A DNA stretch of 6,051 nucleotides from Bacillota bacterium (GCA_023442635.1 JAEZYR010000094.1:1-6051), one strand, 5' to 3'; shown: positions 1-5,483, counted from the stretch's first letter. A program made the numbers and translations. Notes: generated by a model from the letters alone, not told the origin.

Positions 1-1114
1 TATCAACACCACCCACGGCGTTGATAACAGCTTCTGTACCCGCCATATCAATCTGCACGTAGTGCTGTATGTCTAGAGCAAAATTGGCATTAACGGTATC
101 AACAACGAATTGTGGTCCCTTGTTTCCTGAGCTGTTAATCTTACCCTGCTTACTCGTATCACCACCCAGAAAGACTTCTGTATCACGCTGAATCGAACTC
201 AACTTCAGAATTTTCTGATTGTTGTCAATCGTGAGCACCATGAGTGTATCAGCCAAGGCATGCTGCCCATCTCCGCGCGAATCGACACCAATAAGCAAAA
301 TATTTTGGATGCCTTCTTCAAAAGCCGAAGGTGCAATTTTGCTTCGCGGATCCTCCGTTGAAGAGGCAACGGGCTCCGAATTCAAAGCATCCGACAGAGA
401 TGTCGATGGCTTCATGACAGCCTGCCTGCGTTGGCGGTTGTTTCTGAAGTCAGACATCAAATATTGATAAGCGAAAAATATGAGTAGAAACAGAACGGCT
501 ATAACGCCCAGCAATGAAAGAGCAACTATTTTTAATTTGCGCTTGGGCTGGTGACCTTGGCGTCTAAAGTTTGGCGTGGCTCCTCCATTTCGGCCCGCGA
601 CGGGGCCATAGTAACGTCCGTTGCGTCCTTGAGCGCTGTTGCCATAAACGGGTCTATTAGCTGATCCCACGGGGCGTCCACTGCCCATGTACTGCGCATT
701 GCGTGCATAGCTGCCAGGTGTTCTTGATGAAGGCATAGGCGCGCCATAGCGACATGCTGGTGCACTCTGCGTATTGGGGTACTCTGAATGAGCGGCTGAT
801 CGATAGCTTCGCCCATTCGCCGCCATTCCAGTACCCTGTCCCCTATAAGAAGCCCCTTGATGATTGGCATAAGAACGCTGTGAGCGTTCGAAAGCCTCGC
901 CTTGATTGGATTGCCTAGGATCCGAGCCATAATGGGCTCGCTCATTCGACGGATTTGCCTGATAGCGTGCTCGCTCTTGTCGCGCTGATTGCGCGTATTC
1001 GTAATAAGGCCGCTCCGCTTCACCAGAAGTTCTAGATCCATACCCACCTGTACCTTGCTCGCCTCGTGGCATCTGCTGGGATGATGCGTCCTCTGGACGT
1101 TGATGTTTTTTCAT
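1..1114 (-). CDS. LytR-CpsA-Psr (LCP) family cell-wall glycopolymer phosphotransferase, 3'-truncated by the window edge
   Basis: LCP proteins are membrane-anchored enzymes that transfer polyprenyl-pyrophosphate-linked glycopolymers (teichoic acids, capsule or other wall glycans) to peptidoglycan outside the cell. The frame is open for 371 codons to the left edge. Residues 1-190 are low-complexity and probably disordered, rich in Tyr, Arg, Gly, Ser, Asn and Gln. After a KRK stop-transfer-like flank comes one transmembrane helix at about 195-217, then a Ser/Thr/Glu linker, then the LCP domain from about 269: NILLIGVDSRGD, ADTLMVLTID, LSSIQRD, KIN, and HYVQIDMAGTEAVINAVGGVD at the cut. D278, D289 and R310 match the usual metal- and phosphate-binding residues. 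The Arg of the common RSDT motif is Leu here (L287). The ATG at 1114 has AGAGGT (1120-1125) five bases upstream. The C-terminal half of the catalytic domain lies outside the window. The family is certain; the polymer it handles is not. Confidence 0.93.
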   Translation of the reverse strand, partial: MKKHQRPEDASSQQMPRGEQGTGGYGSRTSGEAERPYYEYAQSARQERARYQANPSNERAHYGSDPRQSNQGEAFERSQRSYANHQGASYRGQGTGMAANGRSYRSAAHSEYPNTQSAPACRYGAPMPSSRTPGSYARNAQYMGSGRPVGSANRPVYGNSAQGRNGRYYGPVAGRNGGATPNFRRQGHQPKRKLKIVALSLLGVIAVLFLLIFFAYQYLMSDFRNNRQRRQAVMKPSTSLSDALNSEPVASSTEDPRSKIAPSAFEEGIQNILLIGVDSRGDGQHALADTLMVLTIDNNQKILKLSSIQRDTEVFLGGDTSKQGKINSSGNKGPQFVVDTVNANFALDIQHYVQIDMAGTEAVINAVGGVD

Positions 1115-1243
1115 GTATTACCTCTTTTCATAGCAAGCTAAAGAAAACGGAGCACCAAAGCATCCAGATTCATCAGCTGTAATTTCTTTATGAATGTTTG
1201 CCCTTGCAGCCTTGCACACCAAGCTGATTTTTATGCTAAGGAG

Positions 1244-1284
1244 AACGCAAAAGCGTTAGACAGCCCAAGACATACCGGCTGTCT
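1244..1284. repeat. Two adjacent perfect hairpins between galE and the LCP gene
   Basis: Two inverted repeats lie side by side. AACGC/GCGTT (1244-1248 and 1253-1257) has a 4-base loop. AGACAGCC/GGCTGTCT (1258-1265 and 1277-1284) has an 11-base loop. They lie 36 nt after the galE stop codon. Neither is followed by a T tract on either strand, so they are not standard intrinsic terminators. They could end or stabilise the galE transcript, or form part of the leader of the LCP gene. The rest of the 205-nt gap (1115-1319) holds the LCP ribosome binding site and a short CCTTGCA direct repeat (1202-1208 and 1210-1216). I could not find a convincing promoter in it. Confidence 0.6.
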
Positions 1285-1319
1285 GTTCCTGCTAACATTT
1301 AATCAGTGTATGCCGCAAT

Positions 1320-2339
1320 CTATGCTTGATAGCCCTTAGGGTTCTGTTTCTGCCAACGCCATGCATCGCGACACATCTCATCGACTCCGCGTTCAGCGCT
1401 CCATCCCATGAGCTCTTTCGCTTTTGAGGGGTCTGCATAGACTTCTGCGATGTCACCTGGCCGACGTTCAACAATTTCATAGGGTACTTTCGACCCACTT
1501 GCTTTTTCGAAAGCTGTCACCAGCTCCAGGACACTATAGCCGTGCCCTGTTCCTAGATTGACCGCCTCGCAGCCCTTATGCCCTAGCACATAGCGTATGG
1601 CTGCAACATGTCCCCGAGCAAGGTCTACGACATGGATGTAGTCTCTCACCCCTGTGCCATCAACCGTGTTATAGTCGTTGCCAAAGACCCTCAATCGTTC
1701 TAAGCGCCCAACAGCAACCTGGGTTATATAAGGCATAAGGTTGTTCGGTATGCCGCTCGGATCCTCACCAATTAAGCCCGATTCGTGGGCACCAATAGGA
1801 TTGAAATATCTGAGCAACATGACGGAATAGCGAGGATCTGCCTTTGCAATATCTCTTAAAATCTGCTCGTTCATGTACTTGGTCCAACCGTAGGGGTTGG
1901 TGCAAGAAAGTGCGGCATCTTCGCGTACAGGAACGGATTCAGGAGCCCCGTAGACCGTAGCTGATGAGCTAAAGACCATACGGCAGGCATTAAATTCATT
2001 CATCACTTCACACAATGCGAGTGTTGAAATGAGGTTGTTCTGGTAATAGGCCAAAGGTTTGGCAACGGACTCTCCGACAGCCTTGAGGCCTGCAAAATGA
2101 ATAGCTGCTTCAGGGTGGTGGGTACGATAAATATCTCGGAGCAAGTCCTGATCGCAGACATCCCCCTCATAAAAAGGTATGGTCGCCCCACATATTTTCT
2201 CGACTCGTCTGAGTGCCTCAATACAACTATTGGACAAATTGTCGATTACAACTGGCTCAAACCCCGAAGCTAGCAGTTCAATCAAGGTGTGACTGCCGAT
2301 ATAACCAGCTCCGCCTGTCACCAAAATTTTAGTCCCCAT
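1320..2339 (-). CDS. galE: UDP-glucose 4-epimerase
   Basis: GalE interconverts UDP-glucose and UDP-galactose in the cytoplasm (Leloir pathway and supply of UDP-Gal for envelope glycans). It is an NAD-dependent extended short-chain dehydrogenase. Visible are the Rossmann motif TGGAGYIG (residues 8-15), D33 after the second strand for the NAD ribose, HFAGLKAVGES (81-91), the SSSATVYG strand with catalytic S126, the Y150-x3-K154 catalytic pair, RYFNPIGAH (177-185), GTGVRDYIHVVDLA (228-241) and RRPGDIAEVYAD (292-303). The 339-residue length matches E. coli GalE (338). The start is placed at ATG 2339 because AGGAGG (2346-2351) lies six bases upstream. An in-frame ATG at 2354 adds five codons, but the ribosome binding site would then lie inside the gene. 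Val300 occupies the position of E. coli Tyr299 and human Cys307, which influences use of N-acetylated sugars. The stop is TAG. It lies 119 nt downstream of the YnbB-type gene, and no clear promoter was recognised in that gap. Confidence 0.97.
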   Translation of the reverse strand: MGTKILVTGGAGYIGSHTLIELLASGFEPVVIDNLSNSCIEALRRVEKICGATIPFYEGDVCDQDLLRDIYRTHHPEAAIHFAGLKAVGESVAKPLAYYQNNLISTLALCEVMNEFNACRMVFSSSATVYGAPESVPVREDAALSCTNPYGWTKYMNEQILRDIAKADPRYSVMLLRYFNPIGAHESGLIGEDPSGIPNNLMPYITQVAVGRLERLRVFGNDYNTVDGTGVRDYIHVVDLARGHVAAIRYVLGHKGCEAVNLGTGHGYSVLELVTAFEKASGSKVPYEIVERRPGDIAEVYADPSKAKELMGWSAERGVDEMCRDAWRWQKQNPKGYQA

Positions 2340-2345
2340 GTACAA

Positions 2346-2351
2346 CCTCCT
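2346..2351 (-). promoter_or_regulatory. Ribosome binding site that fixes the galE start
   Basis: AGGAGG lies six bases before the ATG at 2339. It overlaps the second and third codons of the longer reading that would begin at 2354, so the shorter 339-residue product is preferred. Confidence 0.88.
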
Positions 2352-2458
2352 CATCGCCCTAGTAAAGACTGGTACGTCTCCATGCTAGCACACGCATAGC
2401 CAATCAGATTGAGTAAATTTTTAAGACTAGTGAAGTTTTTGCATTTGTCATCTAGAAA

Positions 2459-3820
2459 TCAATCTGTTAGCAGTTCCATGTGGCTAACTGCTAACATGAG
2501 TGCGTACTTGCACTGCTCATAAACCAGCCCCCCCTGCATGTATGCCGTATAGGGTGGGCGCATCGGACCATCTGCGCTTAGCTCTATCGTCGCCCCAGAA
2601 ACAAAAGAACCCGAGGCCATGACAACAGCATCATCATAGCCAGGCATGGCTGATGGAACAGGGCAAACAAAGGCGTCCACAGGTGAAGCTTGCTGGATCG
2701 CGCGGCAAAAAGCTTCAAGGCGCTCGGGTTCTTCAAGATTCAAAGTCTGCACGATGTCGGCTCGAATTTGTGTGCTAGAAGGAGAGGTTGGAAAGCGCAA
2801 CTTTTCGAGCACACGCGAGGCTAACATCATGCCCTTAAGGCTTTCCGTAACCGTCCTTGGTGCCATGTATAGCCCCTGTGCGAGTTCTCGCGTAAAGCCT
2901 AAACTGGGACCTACGTCTCCACCAACCCCTGGAGCCGTTAAACGCCCTGCAACTTGCTCAACAAGGTCTTGCCGCCCCGCAACATAGCCGCCACTAGAAG
3001 CGAGTCCTCCACCTGCATTTTTGATACAAGAACCTGCGCACAAATCGGCTCCTAACATAGGGGGCTCTTCCAGCTCAACAAACTCTCCATAACAGTTATC
3101 AACAAAAATGATCACAGGCTTGAGGTGCTCACCTTTGCGAGCTAAATAGGTATCTCGTCTCACCTGATCCGCTTCTCTTATGATAGAAATCGCCCTGCGT
3201 ATTTCAGCATTCGTCAAAGCCTGCCTTTGTCCATAGCCCCTAGAGCGTTGAATCATAACCATCCTGGTTTCGGGTTGCAGTGCTGCTGGCAGTTTCTGTT
3301 CATCGATGCGTCCATCTCGCATAGCCAGGCTACGGTAGCGAATACCAAAGTCAGCTAAAGAGCCTAAGGTCCTATCTTCGGATGGTCTAACACTCGGAAG
3401 CAAGCTGTCATAAACATCTCCCGTAATGCTCAGCAATTCATCACCAGGGCGCAGAACCCCAAATAAGGCCAAGGCCAGAGCCTGTGTACCCGTTGAAATT
3501 TGTATACGTAATAAGGCAGCTTCGGCTCCCATCATTTGAGCAAAGGCTTTTTCGAGCCGATCTCGCCCTCGGTCATCATGGCCGTAGCCGTTGGTGCCCG
3601 CCAGATCTGCTTCTGCTAGTCCCTGGTCTTGTAAAGCAAAAAGCACCCTGAGTTGGTTCGCCTCTCTGACGGCATCCAAGGTCGCCCAGAGGCCTTCCGC
3701 TTTCAGCTCTTCCTCCGCCTCATCGACAAGTGCTTTTGCCTTGAGATCTATGCCACGTTCTAACAATCGTACTCGAGTTATTTCCTTAGCTTTTATCGCT
3801 AAATCACGCATGGCTTCCAC
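2459..3820 (-). CDS. Methionine gamma-lyase family PLP-dependent protein (YnbB / 'aluminum resistance' family)
   Basis: This is a fold-type I, PLP-dependent enzyme of the family that includes Bacillus subtilis YnbB. The family is related to Cys/Met-metabolism lyases; its true substrate is not established and the 'aluminum resistance' name is historical. Diagnostic blocks are GYGHDDRGRDRLEKAF (78-93), QISTGTQALALALFGVLRPGDELL (split here as QISTGTQAL from 107 and FGVLRPGDELL to 130), GSLADFGI (153-160), IQRSRGYGQR (190-199), FVDNCYGEFVE (239-249) with D241 likely facing the PLP ring nitrogen, AGSCIKNAGGG (262-272) with K267 the likely Schiff-base lysine, RLTAPGVGG (293-301), MPGYDDAVVMASGSF (392-406) and ELSADGPMRPPY (413-424). 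The 453-residue length is slightly above the family norm as I recall it, because of a charged insert at about 218-234. The GTG at 3820 is chosen because AGGAG (3829-3833) lies eight bases upstream; the ATG three codons later would be 17 bases away. The stop is TGA. Confidence 0.95.
   Translation of the reverse strand: MEAMRDLAIKAKEITRVRLLERGIDLKAKALVDEAEEELKAEGLWATLDAVREANQLRVLFALQDQGLAEADLAGTNGYGHDDRGRDRLEKAFAQMMGAEAALLRIQISTGTQALALALFGVLRPGDELLSITGDVYDSLLPSVRPSEDRTLGSLADFGIRYRSLAMRDGRIDEQKLPAALQPETRMVMIQRSRGYGQRQALTNAEIRRAISIIREADQVRRDTYLARKGEHLKPVIIFVDNCYGEFVELEEPPMLGADLCAGSCIKNAGGGLASSGGYVAGRQDLVEQVAGRLTAPGVGGDVGPSLGFTRELAQGLYMAPRTVTESLKGMMLASRVLEKLRFPTSPSSTQIRADIVQTLNLEEPERLEAFCRAIQQASPVDAFVCPVPSAMPGYDDAVVMASGSFVSGATIELSADGPMRPPYTAYMQGGLVYEQCKYALMLAVSHMELLTD
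2465..2496. repeat. 11-bp perfect inverted repeat at the 3' end of the YnbB-type gene
   Basis: TGTTAGCAGTT (2465-2475) and AACTGCTAACA (2486-2496) are perfect inverted arms with a 10-base spacer. The whole structure lies inside the final coding codons (…LAVSHMELLT…) and ends a few bases before the TGA stop. On the coding strand it is followed by a mixed sequence with only a short T run, so a classical intrinsic terminator is doubtful. It could act as a 3'-end mRNA stabiliser or a weak or factor-assisted terminator before galE. Confidence 0.75.
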
Positions 3821-3828
3821 GGTGTATG

Positions 3829-3833
3829 CTCCT
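3829..3833 (-). promoter_or_regulatory. Ribosome binding site supporting the GTG start of the YnbB-type gene
   Basis: AGGAG lies eight bases upstream of GTG 3820. It is too far (17 bases) from the in-frame ATG at 3811. This decides for the GTG start. Confidence 0.7.
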
Positions 3834-3840
3834 ATCTGAA

Positions 3841-3862
3841 CAGGTATGCTTCCACATGCCTG
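3841..3862. promoter_or_regulatory. Imperfect inverted repeat in the leader of the YnbB-type gene
   Basis: CAGGTATG (3841-3848) and CATGCCTG (3855-3862) form an 8-bp inverted repeat with one mismatch and a six-base spacer. It ends about 20 nt upstream of the GTG start and just outside the ribosome binding site. The symmetry suits either an operator for a dimeric regulator or a small leader hairpin. The AT-rich stretch upstream (3866-3903) probably holds the promoter, but I could not identify convincing -35 and -10 boxes there. Confidence 0.4.
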
Positions 3863-3903
3863 CAGCCTTTTTATATTTGGAACTATTTTAACTTAGTCTG
3901 AAC

Positions 3904-3939
3904 AAAAAAAATCCAGTGTCCGCATATCGCGAACACTGG
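3904..3939 (-). terminator. Strong intrinsic terminator after tRNA-Leu
   Basis: On the minus strand an 11-bp stem (3929-3939 with 3913-3923, one G-T pair) closes a five-base loop. It is followed directly by an A and then eight T's (A tract 3904-3911 as written). It lies nine bases after the encoded CCA of the tRNA. It is also the first good terminator downstream of the phosphofructokinase gene, so both transcripts may end here. Confidence 0.95.
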
Positions 3940-3947
3940 TCTTGATC

Positions 3948-4034
3948 TGGTGCGGTCGACAGGACTTGAACCTGCAAGAAGTTGCCTTCACAGCGACCTC
4001 AACGCTGCGTGTCTGCCAATTCCACCACGACCGC
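3948..4034 (-). tRNA. tRNA-Leu (anticodon GAG)
   Basis: The 87-nt gene folds as a class II tRNA. The acceptor stem is GCGGTCG/CGACCGC, the D arm GTG/CAC, and the anticodon stem CAGCG/CGCTG with loop TTGAGGT. The anticodon GAG is at 3998-4000 and reads CUC and CUU leucine codons. The long variable arm (GAAG-GCAA-CTTC) is typical of tRNA-Leu, and the T arm is GCAGG/CCTGT with loop TTCAAGT. The discriminator A and CCA (3948-3951) are encoded. It has its own consensus promoter and terminator, so it can form a single-gene transcription unit, although read-through from pfk is also possible. Confidence 0.98.
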
Positions 4035-4070
4035 ATCAATATCTATCGGTCTGCCCCTAAGGGCTTAGCC

Positions 4071-4099
4071 ATTATAGAATCAGATCAGTGGACTGTCAA
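4071..4099 (-). promoter_or_regulatory. Consensus sigma-70/sigma-A promoter for tRNA-Leu
   Basis: TTGACA (-35, 4094-4099) and TATAAT (-10, 4071-4076) are both perfect consensus hexamers with an ideal 17-bp spacer. The -35 box begins three bases after the phosphofructokinase stop codon. The predicted transcription start near 4064 gives a leader of about 30 nt before the mature tRNA, which RNase P would remove. Such a strong promoter is usual for stable RNA genes. Confidence 0.95.
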
Positions 4100-4102
4100 C
4101 GC

Positions 4103-5203
4103 TTATTTTTCTGAAACAAAGGTAGCCTCTCCAAACGAAATACCCATGCCCTTAGCCATTCTGATGAGATCAGAATCAACTGGAACGGTTTTGAGCTTAC
4201 CAGCAACCTCATCTAATGGGATCGCAATCATTTCATTATTTTTAACGCCTACCATGCAGCCAAAGGTTTCGCGCTGGATGAGTTCAGCGGCATAAGCTCC
4301 ACAACGACTTGCTAAAACTCGATCGTAAGGACATGGCACGCCACCGCGCTGGAAATGGCCTGGTACGGTCACACGCAGTTCTTCCTCATCGAGATGCTTT
4401 TGCAGTTCTGCAGCTAGCTGGTAAGAAACCGATGGGTAAGCCTTCTTTTCTCGATATTTCTTGAGTTCTTTCTTGCTCATTTGGGCTTCTTCTATACTCA
4501 AAGCGCCCTCGGCCATCGCGATGATACTGAAACGTTTTTTGTTCTGGGTACGGCGATGAATGGCTTCAGCGACGGCTTCCACCGAGTAAGGGAGTTCAGG
4601 AATTAAAATAACGTCTGCGCCTCCAGCAATACCAGCATGTAGGGTTAGCCAGCCTGCTCCATGTCCCATTAGCTCGATGATGAAAATACGCCCGTGGGAT
4701 GTAGCTGTCGTATGAATGCCATCGATGACTTCTGTCGCAATGTTGACTGCACTCTGGAAGCCAAAGCTGATTTCTGTTCCCCATAAATCATTATCAATGG
4801 TCTTGGGAAGTCCGATGACGTTAACCCCCGCATCAGAAAGCAATTTTGCGGTTTTGTGGGTACCATTGCCCCCCAAAGTCAACAAACAGTCTAAATTCAA
4901 GCGATGATAGGTTCCTACCATGGCTTCAAGTCTGGTCATGTCGCTGCCAGGTAAATTCTCTAGCATTTTTTTATGGGGTTGTCGACTTGTGCCAAGGATG
5001 GTTCCTCCTTGGGTCAAAATGCCAGAAAAGGCTTCTGGTTGCAGGTACTGATAGGAGCCATACATCAATCCCCTGTAGCCATCAAAGAAACCGTAAACTT
5101 CAACTTCTGGCAGTTGTTCATACAGTGTTTTAGCTACGCCGCGCATAGCAGCATTCAAGCCTTGGCAGTCTCCGCCACTCGTCAAAATACCTACCCGCAA
5201 CAT
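4103..5203 (-). CDS. pfkA: 6-phosphofructokinase (ATP-type, group III-like)
   Basis: It phosphorylates fructose 6-phosphate to fructose 1,6-bisphosphate, the committing step of glycolysis, in the cytoplasm. Motifs in the 366-residue product are LTSGGDCQGLNAAMRG (7-22), LGTSRQP with R74 (70-76), TLGGNGTHKTA (109-119), GLPKTIDNDLWG with catalytic D137 (131-142), ELMGHGAGWLTL (177-188), IPELPYS (201-207), MAEGAL (230-235) and PGHFQRGGVPCPYDR with H283 and R286 (281-295). Gly114 matches E. coli Gly104, which favours ATP over pyrophosphate. Lys134 in PKTIDND is a residue shared with PPi and group III enzymes. The length exceeds that of E. coli PfkA (320), as in group III. ATG 5203 is preferred because AAAGGTG (5210-5216) lies just upstream; a GTG at 5212 is part of that site. 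The stop is TAA. A 43-codon ORF precedes it by 103 nt, and the tRNA-Leu promoter follows at once. Confidence 0.96.
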   Translation of the reverse strand: MLRVGILTSGGDCQGLNAAMRGVAKTLYEQLPEVEVYGFFDGYRGLMYGSYQYLQPEAFSGILTQGGTILGTSRQPHKKMLENLPGSDMTRLEAMVGTYHRLNLDCLLTLGGNGTHKTAKLLSDAGVNVIGLPKTIDNDLWGTEISFGFQSAVNIATEVIDGIHTTATSHGRIFIIELMGHGAGWLTLHAGIAGGADVILIPELPYSVEAVAEAIHRRTQNKKRFSIIAMAEGALSIEEAQMSKKELKKYREKKAYPSVSYQLAAELQKHLDEEELRVTVPGHFQRGGVPCPYDRVLASRCGAYAAELIQRETFGCMVGVKNNEMIAIPLDEVAGKLKTVPVDSDLIRMAKGMGISFGEATFVSEK

Positions 5204-5252
5204 ATACAGCACCTTTCTAAGTCCGTAAAAATGCTTTTGCTTAATTCATTTT

Positions 5253-5281
5253 ATTACAAGAATAAGCTGAATTCTTTTCAG
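5253..5281 (-). promoter_or_regulatory. Possible promoter for phosphofructokinase
   Basis: TGTAAT (5253-5258) resembles a -10 box, and CTGAAA (5276-5281) is a weak -35 match at the ideal 17-bp spacing. It would give a leader of about 40 nt before ATG 5203. The region 5204-5306 is AT-rich and shows no terminator, so co-transcription with the upstream 43-codon ORF is an equally good reading. Confidence 0.35.
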
Positions 5282-5306
5282 GTCTGTTTGTTTCTGTATA
5301 TTTAGC

Positions 5307-5438
5307 TTACTTTACTTTTGCTTCGGCCGTCTCAGCCTCGGCTGACTGTTCTATAGACGCTGCAGCCTCGCTCGTGCTCTTTGCCAGCACAGCTAAATTG
5401 CTGACCACGCGCAAGCTCTCAGCTGATTTTGCAAACAT
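5307..5438 (-). CDS. Small 43-residue hypothetical protein upstream of pfk
   Basis: The ATG at 5438 is preceded by AAGGAGG (5445-5451) with a six-base spacer, one of the best ribosome binding sites in the window. The frame runs 43 codons to TAA. The product begins MFAKSAESLRVVSNLAVLAK and continues into an Ala/Ser/Glu-rich tail ending EAKVK. It has no Cys, Trp, Tyr, Pro or Gly and looks like a single amphipathic or extended helix. No membrane segment or signal peptide is evident. I do not recognise it. It starts only 23 nt after the T tract of the terminator at 5462-5483, leaving little room for its own promoter, and it lies 103 nt before pfk. It could be a small regulator, a leader-type ORF, or a chance frame behind a ribosome binding site; the site is the main support. 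Confidence 0.6.
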   Translation of the reverse strand: MFAKSAESLRVVSNLAVLAKSTSEAAASIEQSAEAETAEAKVK

Positions 5439-5444
5439 CTCTTT

Positions 5445-5451
5445 CCTCCTT
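5445..5451 (-). promoter_or_regulatory. Ribosome binding site of the 43-codon ORF
   Basis: A full AAGGAGG, inside AAAAAGGAGGAAAGAG, sits six bases before ATG 5438. Its match to the anti-Shine-Dalgarno sequence is the chief reason to treat the small ORF as translated. Confidence 0.7.
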
Positions 5452-5461
5452 TTTAGGTATG

Positions 5462-5483
5462 AAAAAAGCCGCTTGCACGGCTT
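5462..5483 (-). terminator. Intrinsic terminator after the 143-residue acidic protein gene
   Basis: AAGCCG and CGGCTT (5478-5483 with 5466-5471) form a 6-bp stem around a six-base loop on the minus strand, running into six T's (A tract 5462-5467 as written). It lies about 60 nt after the stop codon at 5541. The stem is short, so partial read-through into the 43-codon ORF is plausible. The remainder of the gap (5484-5540) shows no clear gene or promoter. Confidence 0.75.

Noticed and set aside
532..1047. A 171-codon open frame on the minus strand
   Set aside because: It is a different frame of the LCP gene's low-complexity N-terminal region. The LCP frame has the ribosome binding site, membrane helix and family motifs. 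The overlap is open because the repeated Arg/Ser/Gly codons are poor in stops.
1109..1132. A six-codon mini-ORF (MKRGNT) whose stop overlaps the LCP start as ATGA
   Set aside because: It has no ribosome binding site of its own and is short enough to be chance.
1202..1216. CCTTGCA direct repeat upstream of the LCP gene
   Set aside because: Two copies of seven bases are too little to claim an operator without comparison to other genomes.
2340..2354. Longer galE reading starting at ATG 2354
   Set aside because: Its second and third codons are the AGGAGG ribosome binding site of the ATG at 2339, and the extra five residues precede the normal GalE N terminus.
2646..2987. Plus-strand open frame of 113 codons
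   Set aside because: It is antisense to the conserved YnbB-type gene and has no ribosome binding site or recognisable motif.
3942..4295. Plus-strand open frame of 117 codons
   Set aside because: It runs across the reverse complement of tRNA-Leu and the end of pfk, both certain features on the other strand.
4846..5305. Plus-strand frames opposite pfk
   Set aside because: They are shadows of the phosphofructokinase gene; no coding signal was seen.
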